Below are positions 41,901 through 54,300 of a stretch of DNA of 64,000 nt, piece after piece. Each line of letters starts with the position of its first letter. The first letter of the stretch is position 1. The translations under genes and the position numbers were made by a program. This stretch comes from Galerina marginata (taxonomy: Eukaryota > Basidiomycota > Agaricomycetes > Agaricales > Galerinaceae). Under the pieces are notes generated by a model. That model was given only the letters and a program-made list of their open reading frames with translations, did not search any database and was not told the origin of the DNA. The stretch lies in assembly GCA_023014335.1 (NCBI GenBank), contig JAECYW010000015.1, positions 1,674,001 to 1,738,000 of the forward strand, given 5' to 3'.

Positions 41901-42703
41901 CCACTGACTTGATCAATTCCTGATTCCTGCGACTGAGCATTTGGTGATCGTGATTCGTTGGCTAGGAGGCTAGTAGGATGCGGACTCGATAGATTTACGG
42001 ATCATGCTGGTTGCGATAAAGATTTGATATAATTGACAAGGTTTGAAACTTTGAAAGCCAAGAGGTGGTCCTCTTATCATCGTGCTGGCGACCACCCCCT
42101 GGATTCGTGGTAATGAGCCTCGGGCGACATCAAGACCGCAGCAATAGAAAGAGACAAGCCAAGGGATTCGAGCGCCACGAAGGATAACAGACCCGGATAC
42201 GATAACCAACAGCTTAGAGCGGTATACTGGTGGCTGTAAAGCGTCGTCGTCGTTGATACCGACGTTGATGCATTTTTTAACGACAACAGATCTTTCCACG
42301 CTGATCAATGAGCCGGACCGCCTAACTTTCGCACGCATTCTTGACTCACCGAGCGCACAGCCCGGTAAGGACTCGGCTCCTCAATTTCTATGATTTTCAC
42401 TGTTCAGGACAACAGACATGGGGGAAAATAAACACAAGCATACCATGAAAAATGTAGTGATTGCTAAGGGGAGGCAAATATAGAGCCATGCGAGTCGCCG
42501 TTTCTTGTGTCAATTTGTCAAAAGCAATTGTGTGGTACTCTGCAAGCTCCCCTAACCTGTTAGAAAGAAGACAACAGCCGAACGTGAACATCTCACAAGC
42601 AAATAACATTGTCAAGAACGAAAATAAGATGTTTTTACATATTTTTTACAACGTTCAAGATGCTTCAAATTCCATTCGAGTGGCGATAGATCAGCAATTA
42701 TAT

Positions 42704-43674
42704 TTAAGCATCCTTGATGAGAATTTCTCCCGTGATTCCGTCAACGCTAACCGACATAGTGGTCTGCTTATTGAGAGTCTGGAGGTTCTTCTTCCAGAGC
42801 AACGGGCTTTCGACGGCGCCTCTGAGCATTTGGGTCTCTGAATAAACGACTTCAGTCAGTGCGCTAGCATAAAAGAGTGAATATAACCCACCTTGATAAT
42901 CGTCAGTCGCGTAGATTTCCAAAAACGGAGTGAATTGAGCCCTAACTCGGGATTTAACACTGAAAATGCAGTTTGGTAAACTGAGAACACCAAAGAATGA
43001 CGGAAGAACTTACGCGACATTTTCCCAAACAAGAGCAGGTTCGACGTCGCCGCCAGTAGCGTCAGAGAATCCCTGGAGTGAAACAACGAGGTGAGAATCC
43101 AGTAAGTGCCCATGCAAAATGATAATGACTCACGACTGCTATGTCCGTTGCCGCGGCAGTCGCGTTCGTGCAGATAAGATAACCTGCATCCCCAGGGACT
43201 GCGGGTGTGACAACGCCGTCGTCGACGATGGAGCACTTCTGGCCAGTCTATTTTTCCGAGCATTAGTTGGTAGCGTCCATGAGACCTCGAATGAAGTGAC
43301 TTACGCCGCAAAGAGCAGAAGAAGTTGCAGTGACCAAATTTCCGTCGTCGATCTGCCAATTCGTAATTAATTAATTCAGGCCCTGATCCATGATATATAT
43401 TCAATACCTGGGGTGCGGCGAATGCAGTGTTAGCTGTGAATTCGACTTGAGCTCCAGTAGGACCGCCCTTCTTCAAGGTAATGACCTCTACAGAAACAAG
43501 TTCAGGAATGAACTTCGAGCGCGCATTTTAGAACATCGAACTTACTCCAGCAGGTCGGGAATACGTCTTCGTATGGCTTCCCAGCAGCGGGAGGCGTGAA
43601 CGTCAACAACAGGGTAATTTCTTTCTCGAGTCCGTTGGCGGAGAACTTGAGTTTCCTGGAGTTGGTAGACATTT
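42704..43674 (-). CDS. Small spliced hypothetical protein, copy 2 (full-length)
   Basis: Starts at ATG 43,674 (MSTNSRKLKFSANGLEKEIT) and ends at TAA 42,704 (SVDGITGEILIKDA). It has seven short exons with good GT-AG borders, in the same places as copy 1. It keeps exon 5 (59 bases, GFSDATGGDVEPALVWENVA), which joins in phase to VKSRVRAQFTPFLEIYATDD. The product is about 205-210 aa with conserved Cys residues (FPTCW, SALCGTGQKCS, YLICTN). No signal peptide or membrane segment; family unknown. This copy looks intact and is the better guide to the gene structure. Confidence 0.65.
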
Positions 43675-44471
43675 TAAGTCGAAAGCGTTGTTGGTTGAGT
43701 GAGTATCAAAAGCTGGAAGACGCGGTTGGTGTCTGTCGAAACGCTGAGATTAAGAAGGGCTTAAATACCTTTAAACCAGGACCAGCAGCCGTATCGGGAG
43801 TTCGGCGCTTTCATTTTTCCTATCACTGTTTTTGTCTGCGGCTGGCCCTTGAGTCGGAGAGAGTGAACCCTTCCATAATTCTAGAAACATAACCTGCCCT
43901 GCCACGACGGCCAAGGTGGAATCTAAGAAAGTGTCTGTCCGATTTATCGACCTCATTGGCAGTCTAAGGGACCAACCTGTCACTTACCTGGATTTGAAAA
44001 TGTCCATTGAATGCATGTTCAATTGACCCTTGTCTTTTGTACTCTGAGAATCTTCACCTCGTTGTTCTCATGGATAGAAAGCGCTGTGACAGTGACTAAA
44101 CACATTCGGCAATGTCACCAGGACCAACAGCCATCGGAGACATGGAACGTCCGATGACAGAGGACTCGCAGCGATAGAGAAACCAAGAGAAATGGACGTT
44201 TTCTGTTGATTACGGGGAATGTACACAAAGGACTGGGACTGACTTCCGAACACCATCGGCTCGTCGCTTTAGAATGATCGCCAAGCACGTCTCCGAAATC
44301 CGATGTCTGGAAAGCATTTTCCCGACGTCTGGAAAATTGGCGTGCGTGGTGCAGGCGCTTTTCTGTAATTTTCAGCGTAACCGTTTCTACCAGTCAAATT
44401 TTACTACACGACGAAATTTGGCTGCCTCTAAAGATAGTGATAAAAGTCTATAAAACCAAACCGATTTCCCG

Positions 44472-45541
44472 CTAGACTTCGGTGGTAACTGGAGTGACGA
44501 ACCGAATATTTTCTTCCAATACATTCCGACGAACAACACCTGATGGTGGGGGGATTGTCGTTGTCGATTCTGTTCCCAGTGCAACTCGACGAACAATCAT
44601 GAGGGCAGATACAGCCTGGAATTTAAGCGCAGTCTGTAATGAGTTTAGAATCAAAAGAAATGGCACTCACACAGATATGAGGGAGGAGAAACAATGGAAC
44701 ATACTGTGCCCGACATCCAATGCTCGCCATGATTATAAAGGTCACCATGAAGCAAATAATCAGGGCACAGGATTCGACACACATGATAATAATCCTAGTA
44801 TACACCGCCCCATGGCCGACTCCAAGAACGCTGCCAAGATACCATTGGTGATAAAGAAGTCGGCACACGATCAGAGTTGAAAGAAGAATATTGGAAAGGG
44901 CCGAAATGGAAACGGATATGAAGCCGGATAATTCAACCGGATGTCGGAGGAAGACAGATATCCCGACACCTAGATCAGAGATGGAGTCAATTGTTGGTGC
45001 GATTCAAGGTCTTGGTATTGAATTCGCTACCAAGTGATGTCAAAGAAATCAGGAGGAGCACGGCGAAGACCATGATTCGGTAGCACGTTGAAGTGCTTTG
45101 ATATAAAATAAAGCATCGCCAAATCTTTTCAATAAAATAAGACCATCAATATCGAGAGCAAGAGGCGGATAAAATTACCATAAAACCATCAGCTGCCCAA
45201 ATAGTTGAGATTAGGAAGGGAGGAAAGACAGAAAACCAGGCGCCATTCAAAACGACTGGGTTCGACTTGTCGGGAAATAAGAGTGAAGTTACGATGTCGG
45301 GATAAAAGAGTGAAATGATGATGTCATAGAGCTGCTGAACCATTGCCCATGTCGTTAGGACCAGCAAGAGACTGATGTAAATGAACATGAATCGTCGTTT
45401 TCTTGTCGAGGATATAAAAACCCCCTTCGAAAGTGCTCGGAAGCAACTACAGTAAAGCGAGATTACGACCACGTAAGCCATGGAGGAGACGATAGTGCCA
45501 AAAAATGACCATAAATAAGCCGTATTGTCGAGGTGGGGCAT
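44472..45541 (-). CDS. Fungal serpentine (about 7-TM) membrane protein
   Basis: Four exons splice in frame: 45,541-45,179, 45,124-45,031, 44,969-44,671 and 44,615-44,472, giving 299 aa. Hydrophobic helices include LWSFFGTIVSSMAYVVVISL, RFMFIYISLLLVLTTWAMV, the IWAADGFM | IWRCFILYQ junction, YRIMVFAVLLLISLTSL, SALSNILLSTLIVC and SCALIICFMVTFIIM, with a polar C-terminal tail. The IW(A)ADG...WRCF(I/V)LY pattern is one I know from a large agaricomycete family of uncharacterised membrane proteins. Ligand and role unknown. A damaged paralog lies at 56,838-57,700, beyond the CACTA-like element. Confidence 0.75.
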
Positions 45542-45666
45542 GTTAAGAGCGCGGTTAAATAAATTAGCAAGGGAACGAGGAGCAAATGGACTGATGGGCT
45601 TCGCGCGTGCTCAATGGGTCGAAGTTTTATAGAACTTGCCCCGTTATTCTTGGTTTGTACCTAGGC

Positions 45667-45712
45667 AGATTGTGTGGAGCCGTGAGGAGCCACCTAGGAC
45701 TCCACACAATCT
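45667..45712. repeat. 13 bp perfect inverted repeat (hairpin)
   Basis: AGATTGTGTGGAG (45,667-45,679) and CTCCACACAATCT (45,700-45,712) with a 20-base loop. It sits upstream of the membrane-protein gene start (45,541), so it could be a promoter element or a small transposon footprint. Confidence 0.6.
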
Positions 45713-45991
45713 ACTTGGTTATGAATCGAATTAGCACCCAATCCATTGACATGGAACGATAAATCTACCTCACGGAGCTTTCATGTCAAATGCATTTCTA
45801 ATAGAAGAAATCGGGCATTCCGTCGCTATCTTGAGGAGGGTAAGCGTTGCGGCAACTCACGATCTCGTCATTTCTGTGACCAGCAAAGCTTCCCTTGGAG
45901 CAATTATTCTGGGTGTGTGTATTTTAAAATCGTGTCAGAATTTACATAAGAGCCTATTGGAAGGAACTCCTTGATCTGATTTAAGTCTGGA

Positions 45992-46507
45992 TCATCGGTC
46001 ACCATCAGAGGTCAGAATAGATATAACTCCCCAGAGATATAGATCGTCCTTCCAATCCTGCCCTTCACCGGCGAATGGAACCTGAAATGACTTTGACCCA
46101 GAGCCTCGTAGCGTGGCTGAGGGTTGGCTGTCAACGTGGCAGATGGAGTGCTTGAGTTTCCTGTGAGAGGCAAAGGAAGGTGTCAGGATGCGTATACACG
46201 GTGAATGTGAGATGGGATATGCACCAGTACTTGTAAAAATTGGGCGAATGCCTCTGGAAGGAGGATCATCAGTGGGAGAGATTAGAGCAAAGGATAAGAC
46301 GAACTGATTCAGACGTGAGGGTCTAGGAGCTCTCGTTGAGAGCGTGTGGAACTGTATGAAGTTCGGAAGTTTGAGAGACCGACGAAGGAGGTACCCTTTC
46401 AATACCCTATGTACCGAAGGAAAAGCGAACAGGAAACTTACAAGAATCATGCCAGTGGTGTTGGGTCGAAAGAGATCTAGAGACGCATCCTGTATATCCC
46501 AGTCCAC
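45992..46507 (-). CDS. Hypothetical ORF, possibly with an intron near its start
   Basis: The minus-strand frame of 171 codons begins MDWDIQDASLDLFRPNTTG and would fit a first exon ending before gtaagt at about 46,440. No recognised domain and no repeats; the rest of the frame is Ser/Pro-rich and could be partly non-coding. Confidence 0.3.
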   Translation of the reverse strand: MDWDIQDASLDLFRPNTTGMILVSFLFAFPSVHRVLKGYLLRRSLKLPNFIQFHTLSTRAPRPSRLNQFVLSFALISPTDDPPSRGIRPIFTSTGAYPISHSPCIRILTPSFASHRKLKHSICHVDSQPSATLRGSGSKSFQVPFAGEGQDWKDDLYLWGVISILTSDGDR

Positions 46508-46817
46508 GCTACTTCAAGCCACAATCGGGAATCCAGAGTTCAGGTATCTTGACCTTTAGCGTCGGCTCTGGGCATGTGTACATGTTGGACACATCGCCCA
46601 AACTAAAAGACACACGAGGACAAGATGACTTAAAGCCACACCTCTAAGCTCCGAAAGGAGGCAGGTGTGCCTTAGCTGGGGTGCCAAGTCCAGCACCTTA
46701 GAGTCGTCGGCTAGGAGATAGTGTGCTTGCCCAGTCGACGTGATGGAGAGAGGACGAGGAGGGCAAGAAGAAGGACAATACGCCGCAGTGACGTTTGTCC
46801 ACCGTTGGCATGTTGAT
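46508..46817. other. Intergenic stretch left of the CACTA-like element
   Basis: No gene seen. It contains an imperfect hairpin (gccacacctc ... gaggcaggtgtgcc, about 46,632-46,671). Confidence 0.4.
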
Positions 46818-46820
46818 TCA

Positions 46821-47255
46821 CACTGCTGGCACGGGACTATTTCAAAGTAGCTAAAATCCGAGTAAAATAGTATCTAGCTTGTTAAAAATTTAGATGCTTT
46901 TTCTCCTCCATGAAATGTCCATAAAATGTCAATTGTTTTGGCAGCTAAGGGATACAAAAAGGAAAATACCTATTGTCAATTTTAGGCTAGGGTAAAATTT
47001 TCGTTTAACACAAGTCTATTTCTAGGTGAGATTCTCCTCAAAGGTTTTGTTTTGTCGAAATTTTCAGCCTTCACATATTTCAAATTTCCCTTAATAAGAA
47101 AAGAGAACAAAAGACAAAGTCGATACATTTTTTCAATCTGATAAAATGCAAAGTTTGTCCAAAAAAATTATCTTGTCTAAAATATATTTTAAATGTAAGA
47201 CTTTACGGACAAGAAAATATATCGCCCCGCGTGCACCTCACTAATCCGGGAGTGG
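46821..47255 (+). repeat. Left terminal inverted repeat of the CACTA-like element
   Basis: AT-rich; pairs with 55,982-56,417. The shared stretches include gggactatttcaaagtagct, gggatacaaaaaggaaaata and cgccccgcgtgcacc, the last at the inner edge. The sharp change from AT-rich arm to GC-rich interior near 47,220 marks the inner border. Confidence 0.85.
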
Positions 47256-47399
47256 AGATTGTCAACAAGTGGTGAATACAAAAATAGAACCAAGAGTGCC
47301 GACAGTGCTTCACAATAAACAATTCATTTTCACATTTCGCTTGGGCCCCCGCTCGCTAAGCTCGCCGCCGTCACGAGGCCGTGAATAGGGACTCTACGA

Positions 47400-48720
47400 G
47401 TGCAATGTAATAAGGAAGTTGTTGAGCGATGAGTGGAAATCGGATCCCGGTTTTCGCAATAACCAAAGCTCCGGGTTGCCTGTCAAATGTCCGATCAGTG
47501 GCGAAGTTGTCACCTCGACATCAACCACGACAACGAGCAACCTTCTGCACCGTCGAGATCCAATACCTCGTCTCTCCTTCCCTCCCAATACACTCGCGCG
47601 ACTCCGGTCACTAACCCACTTCCCCCAGTCTTCGCACTCATCGCCCTCGGCCAAGCCGCCGTCTACATCCTCACTGGGCTCTACATGCAGCCCAAAGACT
47701 CGGCGCCGGCGTGCCCTCCCAACATCACCCCACCGGTTCTGCGATCCCGAATTCCTGCAGTCGTCGACGTCGATGTCGTCACCGCTGCACCCCCTCTTCA
47801 TCGCGAACCTTTCCAAGTAAACAGGTGAGGGACAGTTCATATAAAGTCTTCAAACCCTTGCTTACCTGCTTTCCAGTCGATCGAACTCGCGGACTTCCCG
47901 CAGCCTATCGCCGTCGCCCGCAGCCCGTCGTTACCACCGCCCCCCTCCCCTCGTTCGTTCGGTCGTTTGGTTTGGAGCCGCGAGATGGACGTGGGTGCAC
48001 GCTCGAAGAGGAACACTACGACAAGGGCGGGTGTTGGCTACGAGCCTACGACCTAGTCGTCGTCGTCGTCGCGTACTCCCCTTCATCCCTCTCTTCTCGT
48101 CATCCCCGCAGCTCGTAGTTACCCCCACTCCCCTCCTCTTGCTCGGGTGTTAGCTACGCGGCCCACGCGAGAAGAGGGGAGGAGGAGGACGTACCGTCGT
48201 ATACACCCTCCGCGTGCGCAAACCTATTCGTCCTTCGTACTTCCTTGCCCTCGTCCTCCTCCTTCTTGTATTCGCGGCCATTGCCGTCGTTTGTCTCGCG
48301 GAGTGACGTGGGCGTTGGATTGCAGGAGGGAGGCATGCGGGACGGGCCGCAGACGGAGAAGAAGGCGAAGGCGACGGGGCAGAGTTGGAGCTGGGGTGCC
48401 AGCGAGACGGGAGGGGGGTGCAAACGGAGGACAAGGCTGAAGAGGAAGGCGCAGGAGGAAAGAGGCGAAGAGCGGGGGTTGTCAGAACCGGCGCGGGTAA
48501 TGAGAGAAATGGAATACATACCTGCTTTTGGGTAGAGAGTACTCGCACATCTCTCTCGACGAGCGCCGGCGTTGCTCTCGCCCAAGTCGGTCTGGAATGG
48601 TGGAAAGGGAGGAGGAGAGGAAGAGGGGGGGCGATTAGCTTCCCGTGGCACCGACATTGAGGTTGGGACAGGCTTACCTTGCTCGACGCTTGTCGACTTG
48701 CGTATCACGCCCTGTCTCCT
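47400..48720. other. GC-rich interior arm, left
   Basis: Overlapping frames in all registers, none convincing as a gene. The part 47,928-48,490 is an imperfect inverted copy of 53,640-54,300: ggtttggagccgcgagatgg and tgcacgctcgaagagga here correspond to the reverse complements of ggagtcgcgggag and tgcatgctcgaagag there. A local tandem repeat of the gtgttggctacg word (about 48,032 and 48,146) is also present. Confidence 0.55.
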
Positions 48721-48762
48721 TCTCTCTCTCGTAAATGCACCGGAAGAAATGGAGCTGTGGGC

Positions 48763-50800
48763 CAGTACTTTTCATTCCCCCACTGATTCCCTAGGAATGG
48801 TAGGAATCCCTCTATTCCTACAGGATTCCTAGTGGAATAGAAGGAATTCCCTCCATTCCTTGGGGATTCCCTCCATTCCTGGGATTCCTAGGAATTCCTC
48901 AGGGAATAGAGGGAATGGCAGTGGAATATATAAGATATAACAAGATTTATAACTGTTTCTTAAGCTGATTGACAATTCTCTCATATGCCTTATTTCTTGG
49001 TTTTCAATAGATTTATATCATAGTCAATTATTAATATAATACATGAATTTTACTTGTACTTAGTTTACTCTGACAGCTATTTTAATTACAGTACTGATTA
49101 CATCTAATAAATGTTGGCGGTGAGGGAGTGGGGTATCGGCGAGGGGTTGGGATGGGCGTCTGAGGTTGATGGTACTTACCCGGCGCTATTTTGACCCCTT
49201 CCGTATCCGTGCACCGCCTGCTTCGCGTCTCGGAGCCGTGACATGGCAGTCATCGTGGCTGCGAGTTGGACAGGGGGCAGCCTGGTGGTCAGCTACAAAA
49301 CGGGCGCCGCGGGAGTCCAAAGCTCGCGGGTGCGAACCACGTAGGGGGGTAGGCTAGTTGTTGGTGGGTAAGCGTACGGTGTCGGTGGTTTCGAATGGCG
49401 GCTGTGCGGCGTGTCGTCTGCTGACGTGGAAGCGGGACGACACGGTCCCCCGTTCCTGCAAAACGATAGCGGTGGGAGTCGGCGTGGCCGTGTCAACGTG
49501 GCCGTTGGTGATAACAGCAGTCAGCGGGGACAGGGGCGCGGCACTGGGATGTCAACGAGTGGTGGGATGTGTGGGTGGGGCTGGATACTTACCTGATGCC
49601 TTTGGTCGTATTCTACACCCCTCCGCGATGTCGCAGGCCCGTGGTTCGTCCTTCGCGAGCCGGTGACGTGGCAGTCGCAACGCGGGAAGCGATGCGCGAT
49701 GGCCGTAGTGGTAGCCAGCCGGTCATGGGCAATGGGCGGGCGCCGTCGACTTGAAAGAGAGGCGGTGGAGGTTGACGGGGCTGCCGTTCGTTCGAAACGG
49801 CAGCGGGTGGGTTCGGCTGGCGACAGAGGGGCGGCGGAGGGGCCAACGAGCTGTCGTTGGCGCGAAACAGCGACGGCTGGGGTCACGCAGCTACGGCGGG
49901 AGTTGACGTGGCCGCCGTTGGTTCGTTTGGGGCCCGTTCGCAAAACAGATGCGAACGGGCAGGCAATGGGTGCTGGTGGTTGCAGATGGGCGCCGCGGGA
50001 GTCCCAGCGCACGGGTGGTGGGGGCGAACGAGGCTGGCGTGGGCTCGAAATGGTTTCGGGGGTGGTCGAATCCGGCAGTGGGGGTTGACGTGGCCGCTGG
50101 TGATTCGAAATGGGGGCGGAGGGGTCGGGCTGGAGTCGACGTGGCCGTTTCCCCGGCTACGGTTGGTTCGAAACGGCAGCGGACGTGTCTGAGGTGGATG
50201 CTGGGGTATCAGCGGGGGTGCGGGAGGTGTGGATTGAGTTGGGGGTGCTTACCGGTACCTCTGGTCCTTTTCCCGTACTCCGTAAGCCGCTGCGAGGTGG
50301 CAGACGCGCGGTTCGTCCTCTAGGGCCCTCTACGTGGCATTCGCGACGGGGTAGGGAGGTGTCGGAGTCGTGGTGGCGAGGCCGGCGACGTTCGACGTGG
50401 CGGGTAGTGTGATGTGGCGGGGTCGACGTGGCGCCTGCGAATCGTGAGCGCCCGGGTGGACGTGGCGGCGAAAGGTCGCGGCATGGGAGGCGGCACCGGA
50501 CGAGTAGGGAGGGAGGAGGGATGGTGGTTAACGGGAAAGAGACTGGCACGACGTGACAGAATCAACAAACCACGGGCGGTGGGAACGTTACGTAATCTTT
50601 GATCTAACTCCCTATTCCGCCGCGGAATCCCACCCAATTCCCCATTCCGGACGTTCCGCGCCGTATTCCGCCGGAATATAACCCACGGAATTGGGGCTTT
50701 TGGCTGGTCCCTCTGCCATTCTGATTCCTGCAGGAATCCGCGGAATTTCGATATTCCGGCCGGAATCCTGCAGGAATCAGTGGGGCATCACTAAGACCTC
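48763..50800. mobile_element. hAT-like non-autonomous element, copy 2 (2,038 bp), nested in the CACTA-like element
   Basis: Flanked by 8 bp duplications CTGTGGGC (48,755-48,762 and 50,801-50,808). Same termini, ATTCC/GGAAT-rich subterminal zones (48,780-48,920; 50,610-50,790) and GC-rich interior as 20,143-22,212. The right halves (about 21,400-22,212 and 50,000-50,800) are most alike. Three GT(G/A)CTTACC modules lie near 49,170, 49,586 and 50,246. No transposase. Confidence 0.88.
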
Positions 50801-50808
50801 CTGTGGGC

Positions 50809-53600
50809 ATCGTTAAGCATGGTGGGTCTTTCGTGTCGTCAATCATTGGAAATCGTGCGCTTACCTCTTCAATTTTCGGTCTCTTTTCAACGTTACGATG
50901 CCTGGAAGGAAACAAACCCGAAATGAATGTGACGTCACCGTAAAAACCGAAGAACTTGACATCTTACCTGGTAGCCCGGGGGGCATGCCGCTGCCGCCGT
51001 TTCGTGGTTGTAGGCAGGATTGGGAGCTGAGGAGAAGGGTTAGTTGTTGAAAGGTATTTCGAGAACGTTGTGCTTACCTATTCTGTTTTGTTGCCTCTGT
51101 TGTAATCTAAAACCATGGTCAGCGAACAAAGACGAAGGGCATAACAAATGAATACCCAGAAAGCAGCAAACCAACCGCACACGAACGACGTAGAAATATA
51201 TAGACTTGTGAAGGCCGTCGAGAACTAGTAAGTATGTCAGACAATACAATTACTTGGGAACAATAGCAAGCAAAGCATTGGGGATGTGATAAAACCGGTT
51301 GTCAGATTGGCAGGGTCGTTTGCAATATGGCCTCTGGTAACACGCGATCCATTTTATTATGCACAGAATGCGTGATTTGTGCATTCCCTGCAGGATAAAG
51401 TGGATTGTTGCACAGCACAATACGTAAGATACATGCCTAACGCGTGCAGTCGGCAAAATGTGCCGTTTGTGTGTGCAGAGAGTTGAAGTACATATCGATA
51501 TCAATGTAGTGATCCAAAGATGGCGGCCAGGATCCCTATATATATAGGATCCCAGAAACAGTAGGAAACTTGATGTTTGAGTTCTGAGGACAAGGAGGAT
51601 TCTAAACCGTGCATTGGGAAACCACGGCACGGTCAGAGAATTGTGAGAGCCTGAGACAATAATAAGTAGTGAGCCGATCAAGAGAGGGTGTTGGGATACT
51701 CTGAGTTCGAATCTCAAAACCGAAGTGGATGACGAAGGCAAACAATTACAAATATAATTCGGGGGCTATCGCTATCGCCAACAATATGGCTATTGCCAAG
51801 GCACTTGGGCACTTAGGCACTTTCCACTCGACAATCATCCCCTCCTTTAGGACCTGTCGACGATCCTCTCAAGCCGTCTTAACATCCCAACAGATTCTTT
51901 ATAAATCGTGTTAGTAAGTTCTGACAGTGAAGACCGTGACAACCTTTTACATTTCACTAGATTTGTACTACATAGAACTTTACAAGTATGTAGGATATAT
52001 CCCTGTAACCTCATACTTATACTGAAAATTATGACTGTCCGATTGCGTTGGAGGTGGTATTTCCACTTCCGGCGCTTGTCTTCTGTCAAAGCAAAGTCGT
52101 TTCCCACGACCATTTCCCGAAATCATGCATGAAAAAAAGTCTTGCGCGGAAACTGCAGCAACTCGTTTGAGGTGAACACTCTGAGGGAAAGTTGATAAGA
52201 GTCATATATACAACCGCCGAAAATTGTTTTCGAAATGTTAAATTTAATATTCCGGTCGGCGCAAGCACATGCAGGTTCTGCGCAAGCATTCGTCGCCAGG
52301 CTTTGTCATGCCGGAGGTCAGCCAAAATATCCATCGGTATTCAAGGGAAATCAGAAGCACGTCTGCTGGTTTCCAGCAATACCGCTAAAGTTCAGTGGAA
52401 TTTGGCGGATAAAAGGATATTGAGTCTTGACCAAACTGCTGTCAATATCCAGTGGATGACAGTGCTGAGTTCCAGCAAACACCGTTGGCACTCAGTGGAA
52501 ACAGGAGGTCTGCCACACGCAGGATGCCATCGGCAGTCAGTGGAAATTACCTCCAATCTCCATTGGAGTTTGGCGGCAGCCACCAACCTCTCCAGCTCCG
52601 TGTATATTACTGGATCGCATCGCACATCGCCCCGACAAATCGCCTGAAACTCCCACCATAATTTATTTTAGAGTCAAGACAGTCACATTTCACCCTCACG
52701 AACCCTTTTTCTTATTGTTCAGTTCATAATTCATCATTCTCTCGATGAGTCTTTCACCTCTCCCCAACTTTCTGACTCATTTCAATGCATTTTCGTTTCC
52801 TTATTCAAATTTTTTATTCTCCACTTCCCTCCTCGTTTCGCATTTTTACTTCAAATCCAACATATTTATACTATTTAAAACCTCCTGTATTGTCGTCTAT
52901 CTTTAGTGAATAGCACTCCAGTAGTGCGGTTGTTGACAAACTGAGCAGGGAGACATGCGCCTGCGCCTCCAGCCCTGGCTCCAACTCCTCAAGCTGCAAC
53001 ACCAACGAGACCCCCCACTCCGTTGTTACCTCCATCACCTTCCCACTTCGTTCGTGCCCTTGTTCGTTCTTCCGATGATTGGGCCTGGACCTGTGGGTGT
53101 GGAAGTGCGGAGGTTCGAGGAGTGCGGGTCGCGGGGTGCATTATGAGCTCGAAAGGAGGAGGGCCGCAGGGCATTCTCTTTCACCCTGCGCCTGCTTCTC
53201 CACTTGCGCCTCCAAAGCCAACTCCAAAACTCGTCGGAGCGCACCTGTGAGTACCATCCACAATCCAGTTAACAGTCGGACGGCGGGCTCGATTACTTTC
53301 AGCAGTTGTCGCTGTCGTTGTCGTTGTTGCTTCTCAATATCGTGGGCTTGCCTGTTCATAAGTTCGGCACCTTGGGTTGGTTGGGGGAAGAGGTGTGGAC
53401 GTCCAGGGTGGTGAAATGCGGGTACGGGGAAATCTTGAAAAAGAGGCTGGCGCGGAGGGCGGGTGTCCATCATATGTCCCTGTTCTATGGCTGGGTTAGA
53501 AGGAGGAGAGGAGGAGAGAGGATGAGGGGTCACTAGGTCAGTGCTGGTTTGTTGAGGGTTTCTTCTGCAAGTTCCTGACCCGTCTTCGAGCAGCAGGGTC
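50809..53600. other. Interior of the CACTA-like element, right of the nested insertion
   Basis: No convincing gene. Part of 51,430-51,640 is an inverted copy of 55,165-55,300 (shared tttcccaatgcacggttt). A promoter-like AT-rich block at about 52,610-52,900 ends in atttatactatttaaaacc and is a direct repeat of 55,485-55,760. Between 52,390 and 52,570 the word cagtgga(a/t) recurs about four times. Confidence 0.45.
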
Positions 53601-53639
53601 GTATTCCACAATTCCAGGCCGGCTTAGAGCGAACTAGTG

Positions 53640-54300
53640 ATGGCGCTCATCCTGCACGGGCACCCTTTCCTTCACCCTTATCCATCTGCAGCACCCTCCC
53701 GTCTTGCTGGCACTTCCGCTTCGCCTCTCCTCCTGCACCCGCGCCGTTGTCTTTGCCCTGGCCTTGTCTCCCATCCCGCAGCCCCTCCTTCCTCTTTCCC
53801 CCCTCCCGCGCTCCAATGACCATGCCACTTTGCAAAGCGAACAACGAAGACGGCAACGACTGGAAATAGTCGAGACCGCTGTCCGTGCAATGACGGCGGT
53901 CTCGGTACTCCCGCCCTTGACTTCCAACCTCCCGCCTCCACCTCCCGTGACTCGTCTCGAAAAACCCCCATGGTTTTCTGGAATGCTGCTGATGTTGTAG
54001 GCCGTCTTTGTCTTCCCGAAGAAGCGCACGCGGGCACCGGCTGACTTGACCCAGGACCCAGGGCGCGGCGAATACGAGAGGCGGGCGAGGACGGGGAGGA
54101 AGTACGACGGGGACCGGGGTGGTCGCACACAGGGGGTGCATGCTCCGGTACGTCCTCCCGCTCCTCTTCTAGCGTGCACCGCGTAGCTGACGCCCACCCG
54201 TGTTGTAGTGCTCTTCGAGCATGCACCCGCACCCCTCCCGCGACTCCAAACCAAGCCAACGACTAAACAAACTGGGGGCGGTGGGTGGGGGTAACCATAG
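53640..54300. repeat. GC-rich interior arm, right (inverted relative to 47,928-48,490)
   Basis: Its reverse complement runs parallel to 47,928-48,490 with many small gaps. The frames here are shadows of the repeat and no gene is supported. Confidence 0.55.

Larger units (their letters stand above)
37165..44300. repeat. Unit 2 of the segmental duplication (about 7.1 kb)
   Basis: Collinear with 10,665-12,827 plus 32,407-35,890. Because it lacks the retrotransposon, its sequence around 39,717-39,745 (gacatccacggtggtg ... agatgaagtggtt) is a paralogous empty site confirming the insertion point in unit 1. The contents, on the minus strand, are decayed exons (37,290-37,970 copy C of the YTMPG unit; 38,070-38,350 with a membrane-like first exon MVWSEVRGAMTLFCHVFVFI), the NPGTTF-type units at 39,640-41,340, a gene remnant and one small spliced gene. 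Confidence 0.7.

Noticed and set aside
51660..51730. tRNA-like T arm (gagttcgaatctc).
   Set aside because: No matching acceptor stem, D arm or anticodon arm could be drawn around it.
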